Positions 53,267 through 62,988 of a DNA stretch of 64,000 nt are shown here, piece after piece. The DNA is from Panacibacter ginsenosidivorans (GTDB taxonomy: Bacteria > Bacteroidota > Bacteroidia > Chitinophagales > Chitinophagaceae), in NCBI RefSeq assembly GCF_007971225.1, contig NZ_CP042435.1, forward strand, positions 5,211,501-5,275,500. The letters run 5' to 3'. The notes beneath the pieces were generated by a model. It was not told the DNA's origin. It worked only from the letters and a program-made list of their open reading frames with translations, and did no database searches. Numbering within the stretch: the first letter of the stretch is position 1; every line of letters starts with the position of its first letter. A program made the translations under genes and the position numbers.

Positions 53267-53400
53267 GTTGCGTCGCACACTTATGCGTTCGGAACATTGG
53301 TGAGCAATGAGAAGTCAAAAGCGTGTATGTAATCTTCACTTTTCACATTTTACATTTCACTTGCTGCCTTACCTGTTTCAGTACAAGTGTGCGACGCAAC
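53267..53400. repeat. Palindromic intergenic repeat, paired arms (locus 21)
   Basis: The left core at 53267-53286 is GTTGCGTCGCACACTTATGC and the right core at 53381-53400 is GTACAAGTGTGCGACGCAAC. The right outer edge AAGCCGGGCTCAAAAAA is complete. It lies between convergent genes. Confidence 0.9.
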
Positions 53401-53437
53401 GATGTTGAACAACATTACGAAAGCCGGGCTCAAAAAA

Positions 53438-55270
53438 TTATTCTTTCTCTTTCTTAATATTGAAAGCTGGTGCTTTATAATCTTTGGATAAATAATCTGA
53501 AGGAATGGTTGTTTGATTACCATCACGCAGCGAACCATAATGCGGCGACATAATTTCTATACCTGCTTCATTAAAACAATCCTGTATGTTCTTGTGAAGC
53601 TCAGAATAGATAACAGCTTGGGCGTTGGCATCTTTAGTGTAAGCGTTGAGTTGGTAAGACACATAAAAATCATCAAGGCTTGTTTGCAAAACAAAAGGTG
53701 CAGGCTCTTTTTGAATAAGTGCTGTACGCAATGCAGCGTTGATGAGTGCCTGCTGTACATCTTTCCACGGTGCATCGTAACCAATGGTTACCGTAGTGTG
53801 CAAGATCAAACCCTTATCCAATGCATTTGCAGAATAGTTGATTGTATTGCTTGAAAGTACCGTAGAATTGGGAACAGTAATATCTTCATTTTTGATAGTG
53901 CGTATGCGAATGACAAGCGTTGTTTTTTCTATAACGTCTCCAACCACATCTCCGATCTTAACGCGGTCACCAATTTTAAAAGGCCGCATGTAAGTGATAA
54001 CAAGCCCTGCGATAATATTATTGACAGCAGAGGAAGATCCCAATGATAATAACACACCCAAAAAAACAGATACACCCTGGAATGCAGGAGATTCGGACCC
54101 GGGTAAATAAGGGAAAATAATAACGAGCATGAATGCATACAATAAGAAGCGGATGATACCAAACGATGGCCTTGCAAATTCTTTATGAAACCCTGGCATG
54201 CTTATGTTACCTGCTTCAATCTCTGTTGTAAAATATCTTAACGCCCTTACCAGATAATGTGTAAAAAGATAAACAACAATAATAGTAAAAAGATCAGGCA
54301 GAAATGCAAGTATACTGCTGAGGATATTTTTAGCTGGTGTAAGTATCCAGTTGAGTAATGTATTTGTAATATCTTCTGTACCGGGAAAGATATAAAACAA
54401 CAATGGTAGTGCCAGATAAAGTGCAAGAATGATAATTGCGATGCGAACAAAATTGGTAAACCTTATCACCAGCTTTTCATACTGTGCGGCATTGAGTAAT
54501 TTTATTTTACGAAATGTGAGGCCATTTAAAAACTTGTCTGTGTTACTCCTGAAATAGTTGGCAACAAGATTAAAAAGTTTATTAATGAGATAAATAATAA
54601 AAGCAAGACCTACAAAAACCAGCACGATCATGCTTATACGTTTAAGCCAGTTGGCTACGCTGTTGGTTTCTTTCTCTTGTATAATTGACTGCTTTATTTT
54701 ATTGAAATAATCGTCAGCCATTTTATCGGCAGGTATATTTTGCCACAAAGCATCGAGCTCTGTTATTGCCATTACAGGTAATTCATTACGGTAGGTGATT
54801 TCGTAATTGTTTTCATTCTTTGTAAGCAATAAGGAATCTGCTTTAAAAAAATCGTCTTCATATAATTGCTGAATACGTTTGGTAATAGTAGCGGCTCTTT
54901 CCTCAGCACTGAAAGAACTGCCACCAAGATACACGTTGAACAGTGTATCTCTAAATGGCGCTACAGGATGAGGTTTGGCAGTTTGTTTTAACACTTCCAG
55001 TTTGTGCAACTGGTCTGCATGTCTTGCAGAATCGTTTAATTCTATCTGCTTTAGTTTTTGCTCCAGTTCTTTTGTACGTTGAGCATCTCCCACTGCAGCA
55101 TTGATCTCCTGTTGTATTTTTAAACGCAAAAGAGAATCAATCTCGCCTTGCTGTTGTTGTTGACGCAGTAACATTTCATTTAGATGCGTGCTATCTTTTG
55201 CGAGGCTGTCTGAATGCTGTGCATTAACTGAAAAAGAGATGAGTAATATAAATATTAAGATGTATTTCAT
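53438..55270 (-). CDS. MscS-family mechanosensitive channel
   Basis: A 610-aa multi-domain MscS-like channel. It has a signal peptide (SFSVNAQ), a long exported coiled-coil-rich N-terminal region (Gln/Leu-rich, about 25-130) and several membrane helices (about 220-420). The pore-lining helix and MscS beta domain follow (SLGSSSAVNNIIAGLVITYMRPFKIGDRVKIGDVVGDV, IRTIKNEDITVPNSTVLSSNTINYS). The start at 55270 is chosen; the frame is open to 55351 but its first residues translate the repeat at 55322. Confidence 0.9.
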   Translation of the reverse strand: MKYILIFILLISFSVNAQHSDSLAKDSTHLNEMLLRQQQQQGEIDSLLRLKIQQEINAAVGDAQRTKELEQKLKQIELNDSARHADQLHKLEVLKQTAKPHPVAPFRDTLFNVYLGGSSFSAEERAATITKRIQQLYEDDFFKADSLLLTKNENNYEITYRNELPVMAITELDALWQNIPADKMADDYFNKIKQSIIQEKETNSVANWLKRISMIVLVFVGLAFIIYLINKLFNLVANYFRSNTDKFLNGLTFRKIKLLNAAQYEKLVIRFTNFVRIAIIILALYLALPLLFYIFPGTEDITNTLLNWILTPAKNILSSILAFLPDLFTIIVVYLFTHYLVRALRYFTTEIEAGNISMPGFHKEFARPSFGIIRFLLYAFMLVIIFPYLPGSESPAFQGVSVFLGVLLSLGSSSAVNNIIAGLVITYMRPFKIGDRVKIGDVVGDVIEKTTLVIRIRTIKNEDITVPNSTVLSSNTINYSANALDKGLILHTTVTIGYDAPWKDVQQALINAALRTALIQKEPAPFVLQTSLDDFYVSYQLNAYTKDANAQAVIYSELHKNIQDCFNEAGIEIMSPHYGSLRDGNQTTIPSDYLSKDYKAPAFNIKKEKE

Positions 55271-55321
55271 AATGCAGTGGTTGGTATAAAGATAAAGGAT
55301 TTGATGCAACACATATTTTCT

Positions 55322-55341
55322 GCACAAGTGTGCGACGCAAC
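55322..55341 (-). repeat. Single repeat arm, right orientation (locus 22)
   Basis: GCACAAGTGTGCGACGCAAC with outer flank AAGCCTGGCTCATAAAAAA, in the divergent region between mscS and cydA. Confidence 0.87.
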
Positions 55342-55403
55342 AAAAGCCCAATACATTCTTAAGCCTGGCTCATAAAAAATATATATGCAATTCATTCACT
55401 CCC

Positions 55404-55411
55404 TACCTTTG
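55404..55411 (+). promoter_or_regulatory. cydA promoter -7 box (TACCTTTG)
   Basis: A full TAnnTTTG match 90 bp before cydA. A 12-codon frame begins four bases after it, the same spacing seen at pdxJ, murB and trpS. Confidence 0.6.
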
Positions 55412-55415
55412 CAGC

Positions 55416-55454
55416 ATGAAATTTAATTTCAGATATTTAATTATACATCATTAG
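55416..55454 (+). CDS. Candidate 12-codon leader peptide of cydA
   Basis: ATG to TAG encodes MKFNFRYLIIHH. It starts four bases after the -7 box and its stop codon touches the 5' side of a terminator stem (55456). A ribosome at the stop could block the terminator. No homologue is known to me and it could be fortuitous. Confidence 0.4.
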   Translation: MKFNFRYLIIHH

Positions 55455-55455
55455 A

Positions 55456-55482
55456 AAAGCGGGCTATATACCCGCTTTTTTT
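55456..55482 (+). terminator. Intrinsic terminator in the cydA 5' leader (possible attenuator)
   Basis: AAAAGCGGG-CTATATA-CCCGCTTTTTTT is a perfect stem and T tract located between the cydA promoter and cydA start codon. The upstream gene is divergent, so the terminator cannot serve it. The T tract merges with a second possible -7 box (TTTATTTG, 55480-55487). Confidence 0.75.
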
Positions 55483-55501
55483 ATTTGCTAAACCTGATGT
55501 T

Positions 55502-56896
55502 ATGGATGTAGAAATTCTTTCAAGAATACAGTTTGCGTTCACTATTTCTTTTCATTACATCTACCCGCCATTAAGCATTGGGCTTGGCTTATGCATGGTT
55601 TTGATGGAAGGCCTGTACCTGCGCACGGGTAACGCGATGTATGAAGAAATGACAAAATTCTTCACCAAAATATTTGCACTTATTTTTGGCATTGGTGTGG
55701 CAACTGGTATTGTAATGGAATTTGAATTTGGTACCAACTGGGCCACCTATTCAAAATATGTGGGCGATGTATTTGGCAGTGCTCTTGCAGCAGAAGGCAT
55801 TTTTGCATTTGCATTGGAGAGTGGTTTTCTGGGCGTATTATTATTTGGATGGAACCGTGTAAGCAAGGGCATGCATTTTTTTGCAACGATCATGGTTACG
55901 CTCGGTTCCATGTTCTCTGCAATATGGATCGTGGTGGCAAACAGCTGGCAGCAAACACCTGCAGGCTATCATATAGTAGGGCATGGGCTTGAAGCAAGAG
56001 CAGAGATCACTGATTTCTGGGCAATGGTATTCAATCCTTCATCAGTTGACAGGGTGCTGCATGTTTGGATCGGTGCTTTTCTTGCAGGTTCATTTCTTGT
56101 TATAAGCATCGCCTCTTATTACATTCTAAAGAACCGGTATGTTGAATTTGCTAAGAAAGCTTTTGGTATTGGATTAACAGTTGCGTTGTTATCTTCTTAC
56201 GCACAATTCTTTGCAGGCAAAGCATCAGCAGAGATTGTTGCAAAATATCAACCCGTAAAGCTTGCGACTATAGAAGGTCACTTCGACAGCAGTGCAAGTG
56301 CCGACATGTATTTGTTTGGTTACATTGATACAAAAAATAAAACTACACATGGCGTTGCCATACCTGGCGGTTTGAGTTTTCTTACGCATTATGATTTCAA
56401 TGCGCCGGTTGCAGGATTGAATGCATTTAAACCGCAAGACAGGCCACCAGCACTCAATATTGTTTTTCAATCTTATCACATTATGATCGCCATTGGCATG
56501 TTGCTGATTGCACTTACAACATTTGGTTTCATATTACTGAAGAAAAACAAGTTGTTCAATAAACGCTGGCTCATGCTTGTGTTTGCCTGGAGCGTGTTCT
56601 TGCCGCAGATCGCTAACCAGGTTGGGTGGTACACAGCAGAAACAGGCCGCCAGCCCTGGGTAGTTTATGGTTTATTGCGCACCAGCGATGCATTATCACA
56701 AGCTGTAACGGCTAACCAGGTTGTATTTTCGCTTATTTTGTTCACACTCGTTTATGCTTTGTTGTTTGCATTGTTTATCTTTTTATTAAACAGGAAAATA
56801 CAACACGGCCCTGGTTATGAAAATGATGATGAAAGTGAAACGCACAGTCCGAGGCTTGAAGAAATGGCAGGAAGTTTTGGTGGTACCATCCCCTAA
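55502..56896 (+). CDS. cydA: Cytochrome bd oxidase subunit I
   Basis: CydA holds haems b558, b595 and d and oxidises quinol, reducing O2 to water at the cytoplasmic membrane. The 464-aa protein starts with the [24 protein letters not shown] segment (His ligand). It shows [39 protein letters not shown] and several membrane helices. The Q-loop region is of the shorter type. cydB follows after 129 bp. Expression may be attenuated by the leader terminator. Confidence 0.95.
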   Translation: MDVEILSRIQFAFTISFHYIYPPLSIGLGLCMVLMEGLYLRTGNAMYEEMTKFFTKIFALIFGIGVATGIVMEFEFGTNWATYSKYVGDVFGSALAAEGIFAFALESGFLGVLLFGWNRVSKGMHFFATIMVTLGSMFSAIWIVVANSWQQTPAGYHIVGHGLEARAEITDFWAMVFNPSSVDRVLHVWIGAFLAGSFLVISIASYYILKNRYVEFAKKAFGIGLTVALLSSYAQFFAGKASAEIVAKYQPVKLATIEGHFDSSASADMYLFGYIDTKNKTTHGVAIPGGLSFLTHYDFNAPVAGLNAFKPQDRPPALNIVFQSYHIMIAIGMLLIALTTFGFILLKKNKLFNKRWLMLVFAWSVFLPQIANQVGWYTAETGRQPWVVYGLLRTSDALSQAVTANQVVFSLILFTLVYALLFALFIFLLNRKIQHGPGYENDDESETHSPRLEEMAGSFGGTIP

Positions 56897-56949
56897 AAGG
56901 CAGTTAATATTTTTTTGGTAACGGGCTGTATTACTATTATTTGGCTTTT

Positions 56950-56969
56950 GTTGTGTCACTCACTTATAC
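56950..56969 (+). repeat. Single repeat arm, left orientation, type II (locus 23)
   Basis: GTTGTGTCACTCACTTATAC between cydA and cydB, inside what should be one operon, in sense orientation. Confidence 0.83.
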
Positions 56970-57025
56970 GCCTTGTTCTTTATTCGGCAATTAAAATCAA
57001 GCATCATAAATTATAAATCATCTCG

Positions 57026-58060
57026 ATGGAAACTTTTCTCGGTATAGATTACAGCACCTGGTGGTTTCTGGTTGTTGGCGCAACTTTTACGGGGTATGCG
57101 ATTCTGGATGGCTTTGATCTTGGTGCAGGAGCTATCCATTTATTCTTCAACAAAGAAGAAAGCAGAAGAATTGCACTTAATGCAATAGGCCCTGTATGGG
57201 ATGGTAATGAAGTATGGCTTGTAATTGGTGGAGGAACTTTATTTGCAGGATTTCCCAAAGTATATGCCGCAGTGTTCTCAGCCTTTTATATTCCGTTCAT
57301 GTTGTTTTTAATGGCGTTAATATTCCGCGCCATTTCTATAGAGTTCAGAAGTAAAGAACCCATGTTGTGGTGGCGGAAAATGTGGGATGTTAGTTATTGT
57401 ATATCGAGTATTGTTGTAACGTTATCATTGGGTGTTGTATTAGGTAATGTGCTCATAGGTTTGCCCATTGATAAAGCAGGAAACTATATGGGCAGCACAT
57501 TTGATTTTCTTAATCCATACGCATTGATGGTTGGCGTAACAACGCTTGCCTTATTCATGATGCATGGTGCTATTTACTTAGTAATGAAAACGGAAAAACG
57601 TTTATATACCAAACTCACCATCATTGTAAAGAATTCCACTATCTTTTTTGTGATCAGTGTTTTGCTGCTGAGTTTTTATACATTGTTGTATGTACCTCAT
57701 TTGTCATTAAGGATAAAAGAAAATCCCTGGTTATTTTTTATTCCTGTGACAATGGTGTTGGCGGTTGCTAATATTGCCAGGAGAATTACACAACAACGAT
57801 ACCGGCAGGCATTTCTTTCATCTGCTGTTGTAATAAGTTTGTTACTGATATTAATAGCCGTAGAATTATATCCCAATCTTGTTTTGTCCAGCCTTGATGA
57901 AAAATATAACCTTACCGTGCTTAATGCCGCATCTTCTACAAAAAGTTTAAAAATCATGCTGATCGTTGCAGCTATTGGTGTGCCGTTGGTAGGAATTTAT
58001 ACAGGCTTTGTATATAAAACTTTTAAAGGTAAAGTGAAGTTAGATGAGATGAGCTATTAG
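57026..58060 (+). CDS. cydB: Cytochrome bd oxidase subunit II
   Basis: CydB pairs with CydA in the bd oxidase. The 344-aa polytopic protein starts METFLGIDYSTWWFLVVGATFTGYAILDGFDLGAGAIH, the signature of subunit II, with GPVWDGNEVWLVIGGGTLFAGFPKVYA and about eight membrane helices. It is separated from cydA by a repeat arm. No cydX-type small subunit or cydDC transporter was seen. Confidence 0.95.
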   Translation: METFLGIDYSTWWFLVVGATFTGYAILDGFDLGAGAIHLFFNKEESRRIALNAIGPVWDGNEVWLVIGGGTLFAGFPKVYAAVFSAFYIPFMLFLMALIFRAISIEFRSKEPMLWWRKMWDVSYCISSIVVTLSLGVVLGNVLIGLPIDKAGNYMGSTFDFLNPYALMVGVTTLALFMMHGAIYLVMKTEKRLYTKLTIIVKNSTIFFVISVLLLSFYTLLYVPHLSLRIKENPWLFFIPVTMVLAVANIARRITQQRYRQAFLSSAVVISLLLILIAVELYPNLVLSSLDEKYNLTVLNAASSTKSLKIMLIVAAIGVPLVGIYTGFVYKTFKGKVKLDEMSY

Positions 58061-58071
58061 GCTTAATCTTA

Positions 58072-58707
58072 TTAAAATAATCCAAACAGCATTCCATCTA
58101 TCTTAGTAATGATCTCTCCAAAGTCTTCTTCTTTATCAGCAAAATTATTTTTGTCAACATCAATGATCAAAAGCTGACCTTCTTTATAACTGTCGATCCA
58201 TTTGTTATAGAGTTCATTTAGTTTCTTTAAATAATCAAGACGGATATTTTCTTCATATTCTCTGCCACGTTTTTGGATTTGACCAACTAAGGTGGGTACA
58301 GATGCTTTGAGATATATCAATAGATCCGGCGGCTGCACCATGGTTTTCAAAGTCTGGAAGAATTGAAAATAATTTTCAAAATCTCTTTTGCTCATCAAAC
58401 CCATTTCATGCAGGTTGGGTGCAAAAATGTTGGCGTCTTCATAAATAGTTCTGTCCTGTATAATGGTTTCTGTGCCTCGTTGTATATCCAAAAGCTGGTT
58501 CAAACGGCTGTTCAAAAAATAGATCTGTAAGTTAAAACTCCAGCGGGGCATGTCTTCATAAAAATCCATCAGGTATGGATTATGATCAACATCTTCAAAC
58601 TGGGGAATCCATTTATAGTGTTTGCTCAATAATTCTGTAAGGGTCGTTTTGCCGGCGCCTATATTGCCGGCCACTGCTACATGCTTTGGTTTTTTCAGCT
58701 TTGCCAT
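58072..58707 (-). CDS. Deoxynucleoside kinase
   Basis: A 211-aa cytoplasmic dNK-family kinase that phosphorylates deoxynucleosides for salvage. The P-loop is VAGNIGAGKTTLTELL (about 13-28). Other signatures are the substrate-binding FYEDMPRWSFNLQIYFLNSRL and IIQDRTIYEDANIFAPNL (DRS-like motif, with Thr). The lid segment contains QKRGREYEENI. Specificity (dA/dG/dC) cannot be assigned. It is convergent with cydB with 11 bp between stop codons. Confidence 0.9.
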   Translation of the reverse strand: MAKLKKPKHVAVAGNIGAGKTTLTELLSKHYKWIPQFEDVDHNPYLMDFYEDMPRWSFNLQIYFLNSRLNQLLDIQRGTETIIQDRTIYEDANIFAPNLHEMGLMSKRDFENYFQFFQTLKTMVQPPDLLIYLKASVPTLVGQIQKRGREYEENIRLDYLKKLNELYNKWIDSYKEGQLLIIDVDKNNFADKEEDFGEIITKIDGMLFGLF

Positions 58708-58833
58708 GAAAGATATATGATTTGTATAACGGCCTTGTTAGAATTTTGAAGATAAAGTTTCGCTGCACATATCAGGCATATTCTGCGAAATTTATTTTCA
58801 ATTTAATGTTTTATGCTGCATAATGAACAAAAT

Positions 58834-58853
58834 GCACAAGTGTGCGACGCAAC
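58834..58853 (-). repeat. Single repeat arm, right orientation (locus 24)
   Basis: GCACAAGTGTGCGACGCAAC with outer edge AAGGCCGGGCTCAT, between two minus-strand genes, in the sense orientation for that strand. Confidence 0.87.
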
Positions 58854-58905
58854 GATGTTTAATAGTAGTAACAAGGCCGGGCTCATGCCATTAAATTGTC
58901 CGCTA

Positions 58906-59907
58906 TTAACCAGTGTAATTAACACCCATTGCCTTTCTTACTAATTGCAGCGTTGCATCTGCACTGGCCCTTGCCTTTTCTTTTCCACGCAATATTACTC
59001 TTGTGATCTCTTCTTTGTTGTTTTCAATGGCTTTGGCTCTTTCACGTATCGGCCCCATAAACCGTACCATATCTTCAGCAAGTTGCTTTTTCATATCACC
59101 GTAACGAATCACACAGTTATTAAAATCAGCTTCGAATTTTGCCACGGTGTCTTCACTGCTCACCAGTTTCATAAGACCGAAAACATTTTCAATATAATCT
59201 GGTTTAACTGAATGCAGTTCTGTTGGACCGCTGTCTGTTTTTGCTTTCATGATCTTCTTACGGATCAGTTCATCATCATCAGCAAGATATAATGTAGCCA
59301 TCTGGTTAGCGCTCTTACTCATCTTTCCTGTTCCATCCAAACTCATGATCTTAATAAGGCCACCGCCATAACTAAATGCTTGTGGCAACGGAAAAATTTC
59401 ACCATACCTGTGATTGAAGCGTTCTGCAAAATTCCTCGTCATTTCAATATGCTGCTCCTGGTCTTTGCCCACCGGCACTTTCAAGGCACGGTGAATTAAA
59501 ATATCTGCGGCCTGTAACACAGGATAGGTAAGCAATCCGGCATTTACATTATTGGGATGTTGCCTTACTTTATCTTTAAACGTAGCTGTTTTTTCAAGCT
59601 CGCCTTTATAGGCCATCATGTTCAGGTAAAGGTATAGTTCAGCAATTTCGGGCACATCGCTTTGCACATACAACACACATTTTTCGGGGTCAAGACCTAC
59701 TGCAAGCAATTCGCCCATCAGGCGGTAAACATTGCTTTGTAATTCTTTCGTGTCGGGATGTGTGGTAAGGCTATGCCAGTCTACTACGCAGATATAACAA
59801 TCGTATTCTTCCTGCATACGCACCCAATCACGCATGGCGCCAAAATAATTGCCCAGGTGCACAAAACCCGTGGGCCTTATCCCACTTAAAACGGTCTCTT
59901 TTTTCAT
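58906..59907 (-). CDS. trpS: Tryptophanyl-tRNA synthetase
   Basis: TrpS charges tRNA-Trp in the cytoplasm. The 333-aa class I synthetase has the HIGH-like motif PTGFVHLGNYFGA, the GKDQEQHIEMTRNFAERFN segment and the KMSKS motif GTGKMSKSANQ. Its -7 box lies only six bases before the ATG, predicting a leaderless mRNA. Confidence 0.96.
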   Translation of the reverse strand: MKKETVLSGIRPTGFVHLGNYFGAMRDWVRMQEEYDCYICVVDWHSLTTHPDTKELQSNVYRLMGELLAVGLDPEKCVLYVQSDVPEIAELYLYLNMMAYKGELEKTATFKDKVRQHPNNVNAGLLTYPVLQAADILIHRALKVPVGKDQEQHIEMTRNFAERFNHRYGEIFPLPQAFSYGGGLIKIMSLDGTGKMSKSANQMATLYLADDDELIRKKIMKAKTDSGPTELHSVKPDYIENVFGLMKLVSSEDTVAKFEADFNNCVIRYGDMKKQLAEDMVRFMGPIRERAKAIENNKEEITRVILRGKEKARASADATLQLVRKAMGVNYTG

Positions 59908-59913
59908 AAGCGG

Positions 59914-59921
59914 CGAAGATA
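59914..59921 (-). promoter_or_regulatory. Candidate -7 box of trpS (TATCTTCG)
   Basis: Seven of eight matches to TAnnTTTG on the minus strand, six bases from the trpS start codon. Confidence 0.5.
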
Positions 59922-59982
59922 AGGAGAGTTTATAGTTTGTAATTTTTTTATGAGCCCGTCTGTATTAATACTATTAAGCATT

Positions 59983-60000
59983 GTTGCGTCGCACACTTCA
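59983..60000 (+). repeat. Single repeat arm, left orientation (locus 25)
   Basis: GTTGCGTCGCACACTTCA with the complete outer edge TTTTTTTATGAGCCCGTCTG, in the divergent region between trpS and guaA. A possible decayed partner (GCACAGATGTGCATTCC, near 60040) is too weak to count. Confidence 0.83.
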
Positions 60001-60083
60001 GGGCTTTGTTCATTTGTAGACATGAAAATAACAAGTCTGCACAGATGTGCATTCCATTTTACGCCCACTTTTTAAAATTCATT

Positions 60084-60091
60084 TACCTTCG
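60084..60091 (+). promoter_or_regulatory. Candidate -7 box of guaA (TACCTTCG)
   Basis: Seven of eight matches to TAnnTTTG, 57 bp before the guaA start, and downstream of the in-frame start at 60047, which is therefore rejected. Confidence 0.5.
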
Positions 60092-60148
60092 CAGCAATTT
60101 TTAAAATCAGGTGCACAGCACAGCTTTGTTTCAATACGCTCACAAATT

Positions 60149-61687
60149 ATGACTGAAAAAATACTCATTCTCGATTTCGGAAGCCAATATACCCAGTTAA
60201 TTGCCCGTGCTGTAAGAGAAGCCAATGTGTATTGCGAGATCATTCCTTACCACAAAAAATTTGAAGCAGACAGTTCTCTAAAAGGTATCATTTTGAGTGG
60301 CTCTCCGTTTAGTGTCAATGAAGAAAATGCACCATCTGTTGATGTGGCTGAATTTATAAATAAATTGCCTGTATTAGGTATTTGTTATGGCGCACAGCTT
60401 ACTGCCAAAGCTTTTGGTGGCAGGGTTGATAAGTCAAACAAACGTGAATTCGGCAGGGCTAAACTGGTAAAAAGCAAGGAAGATATTTTATTGCAAAACG
60501 TGGTTGACCATTCGCAGGTATGGATGAGCCACAGCGATTCCATAACGCAATTGCCAGAAGGGTTTGAACTGCTGGCAACGACTGACAGCATTCCTATTGC
60601 TGCATTCAGAAAACATCAGAATGGCAGCGCTAAAGCTTTATATGGTATACAATTCCATCCTGAAGTTTATCATTCCACAGAAGGTAAAAAGATCCTTCAT
60701 AATTTCCTCGTTAATATCTGTGGCTGTTCGCAAAACTGGACGCCGGCTTCTTTTGTTCAGGAAACAGTTGCACAACTTAAACAACAGATCGGTGATGCAC
60801 ATGTGATCATGGCTTTAAGTGGTGGTGTGGATAGTACTGTTGCTGCAACATTGATCAGCAAAGCAATTGGCAGCCGGTTGCATGGCATTTTTGTAAACAA
60901 CGGTGTACTTAGAAAAAATGAATTCGAGAAAGTATTAGAAACTTATAAGCAACTCGACCTGAATGTAAAAGGCGTTGATGCATCAAAAACATTTTATGAT
61001 GCACTGGCAGGTAAAACAGATCCGGAAGCAAAACGTAAAGTAATTGGTAAATTATTTATAGATGTTTTCCAGGAAGAATCTCAAAAACTAAACTATATTA
61101 GATTTTTAGGCCAAGGTACCATCTATCCTGACGTTATAGAAAGTATAAGTGTGCATGGCCCTTCAGTTACTATCAAATCTCATCATAATGTTGGTGGATT
61201 ACCGGATACAATGCATTTGAGTTTGATTGAACCTTTGCGTTTTCTTTTTAAAGATGAAGTAAGAAAAGTTGGTCTTGAATTAGGCATTCCTTCCGATATG
61301 ATCAATCGCCATCCTTTCCCTGGCCCGGGGCTTGCTATCCGAATTTTGGGAGAAGTAACCGAAGAAAAAGCTAAATTACTACAGGACGCAGATGATGTTT
61401 ACGTTAAAGCACTTAAAAGTCATGATCTTTATAATAAAGTTTGGCAGGCAGGTGCAATATTACTGCCTGTAAAAAGTGTTGGTGTAATGGGCGATGAAAG
61501 AACATACGAATACACTGTTGCATTGCGTGCTGTAACTTCTGTAGATGGTATGACGGCAGACTGGGCACATTTACCTTATGAATTCCTGGCGCATGTTTCA
61601 AACGAGATCATTAATAATGTGCGTGGTATAAACCGTGTGGTGTATGATATCAGCAGCAAACCACCTGCAACCATTGAGTGGGAATAA
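60149..61687 (+). CDS. guaA: GMP synthase (glutamine-hydrolysing)
   Basis: GuaA aminates XMP to GMP. The 512-aa protein begins [24 protein letters not shown]. Its glutamine amidotransferase domain has the catalytic Cys in LGICYGAQ and His/Glu in IQFHPEV. The ATP-pyrophosphatase domain has PP-loop [14 protein letters not shown], and the C-terminal dimerisation domain begins around [16 protein letters not shown]. The upstream start at 60047 is rejected because it precedes the -7 box. Confidence 0.97.
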   Translation: MTEKILILDFGSQYTQLIARAVREANVYCEIIPYHKKFEADSSLKGIILSGSPFSVNEENAPSVDVAEFINKLPVLGICYGAQLTAKAFGGRVDKSNKREFGRAKLVKSKEDILLQNVVDHSQVWMSHSDSITQLPEGFELLATTDSIPIAAFRKHQNGSAKALYGIQFHPEVYHSTEGKKILHNFLVNICGCSQNWTPASFVQETVAQLKQQIGDAHVIMALSGGVDSTVAATLISKAIGSRLHGIFVNNGVLRKNEFEKVLETYKQLDLNVKGVDASKTFYDALAGKTDPEAKRKVIGKLFIDVFQEESQKLNYIRFLGQGTIYPDVIESISVHGPSVTIKSHHNVGGLPDTMHLSLIEPLRFLFKDEVRKVGLELGIPSDMINRHPFPGPGLAIRILGEVTEEKAKLLQDADDVYVKALKSHDLYNKVWQAGAILLPVKSVGVMGDERTYEYTVALRAVTSVDGMTADWAHLPYEFLAHVSNEIINNVRGINRVVYDISSKPPATIEWE

Positions 61688-61750
61688 GGCTCAGAAATCT
61701 GGCAATATTATTGCCTGTTAGTAGTACTAAAAAATACCCGGATTGCTACG

Positions 61751-62938
61751 ATGAATAAATTAAGATTATTTCTCTTACAGATACTTTTATTTGTTTGTGT
61801 ATTTGCCTGTACCATTAAAAATGTGGAAGCACAATCTTCTGACACGCCGCTTCGTATAGCAATATTGGCACCTTTGTATATTGACTCTGCATTCGATAAT
61901 AATGTTTACAAGCTTAGTAATACCAACATGCCGAAATATATTTTGCAGGGTCTTGATTTTTATAACGGCGTAATGTTGGCAATTGATTCTTTGAAAAAAG
62001 AAGGACAGGAATTAGATGTTTGGATCTATGATACTAAAAAGAAAGACCGCACTACAGATGCATTGGCTAATGAAATAGCCCCACTTCATTTTTCACTTAT
62101 TATTGCGGATTTTTCTAATCTCACAGAACAAAAAAGATTTTCAGAATTTTCTTTCACTAATAATATTCCATTGGTTTCTGCAACATATCCAAATGATGCT
62201 TACGTAACGGGTAACCCTTTTTTCATCATGCTTAATTCAACGTTGAAAACGCATGTGGAAGGTTTGTATAAATACCTGCAACGTACTTACCCGGTTGGAA
62301 AGTTTTTATATGTAACACGCAAAGGAAGTATGGAAGAAAAGATAATGAGTATGTATGCAGATGCGGGAAAGAAAACCTACCCAATTAAATACAAAACAGT
62401 TGAATTGCCCGATGATTTTACAGAAGACCAGTTGCTTCCATTACTTGACAGTAACCAACAAAATGTTGTTATTTGCGGCAGCCTTGATGAGAACTTCAGC
62501 ACCAACCTAATAAGAACACTTGATCAATCTGTTACTTTCCCGGTAACACTTGCCGGATCACCAACATGGGATGGTTTAAGAGCTGTGCTAAGAACGGAAA
62601 ATGAAAATATTTCCATTGTTTATTCTACACCTTTCAACTATACAGGAACAGATAATGTTATTTCAAATCTCAGAAGCCAGTATAAACAAAAATTAAATGC
62701 ACGCCCAAGCGATATGGCTTTTAAAGGTTTTGAAAGCATGTATTACTTCAGCAGGTTATTGCTGAAATACAATAACGACATGCTTAATAATTTATCTGAC
62801 ACAAAATTTAAGATTGCCAATAGTTTTATGCTGCAGCCTGTAAAACTTGTTGATAATGCACAGGTGCCGGATTATATTGAAAACAAGAAACTATATTTTA
62901 TTACAAGATCACTGGGTAAGATCACTTCTGTAAATTAA
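61751..62938 (+). CDS. Periplasmic-binding-fold protein downstream of guaA (395 aa)
   Basis: An exported protein with a signal peptide (VCVFACTIKNVEAQSS) and a type I periplasmic binding fold of the amino-acid/receptor ligand-binding type (LRIAILAPLYID, GLDFYNGVMLAIDSLKKEGQELDVWIYDTKK, VVICGSLDENFSTNLIRTL, FKGFESMYYFSRLLLKY). Related Bacteroidota proteins at the guaA locus often carry a LysM domain; none is seen here. No ABC permease is nearby, so it is probably a sensor, wall-associated or scaffold protein. The ligand is unknown. Confidence 0.78.
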   Translation: MNKLRLFLLQILLFVCVFACTIKNVEAQSSDTPLRIAILAPLYIDSAFDNNVYKLSNTNMPKYILQGLDFYNGVMLAIDSLKKEGQELDVWIYDTKKKDRTTDALANEIAPLHFSLIIADFSNLTEQKRFSEFSFTNNIPLVSATYPNDAYVTGNPFFIMLNSTLKTHVEGLYKYLQRTYPVGKFLYVTRKGSMEEKIMSMYADAGKKTYPIKYKTVELPDDFTEDQLLPLLDSNQQNVVICGSLDENFSTNLIRTLDQSVTFPVTLAGSPTWDGLRAVLRTENENISIVYSTPFNYTGTDNVISNLRSQYKQKLNARPSDMAFKGFESMYYFSRLLLKYNNDMLNNLSDTKFKIANSFMLQPVKLVDNAQVPDYIENKKLYFITRSLGKITSVN

Positions 62939-62988
62939 TCGGCACTGTATTTTTTTGAGCCGGACTTTTAGTACATGTATTTATCTCT

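Noticed and set aside
60030-60055. Possible right partner of repeat locus 25 (GCACAGATGTGCATTCC)
   Set aside because: Only a few bases match the core; not separable from chance.
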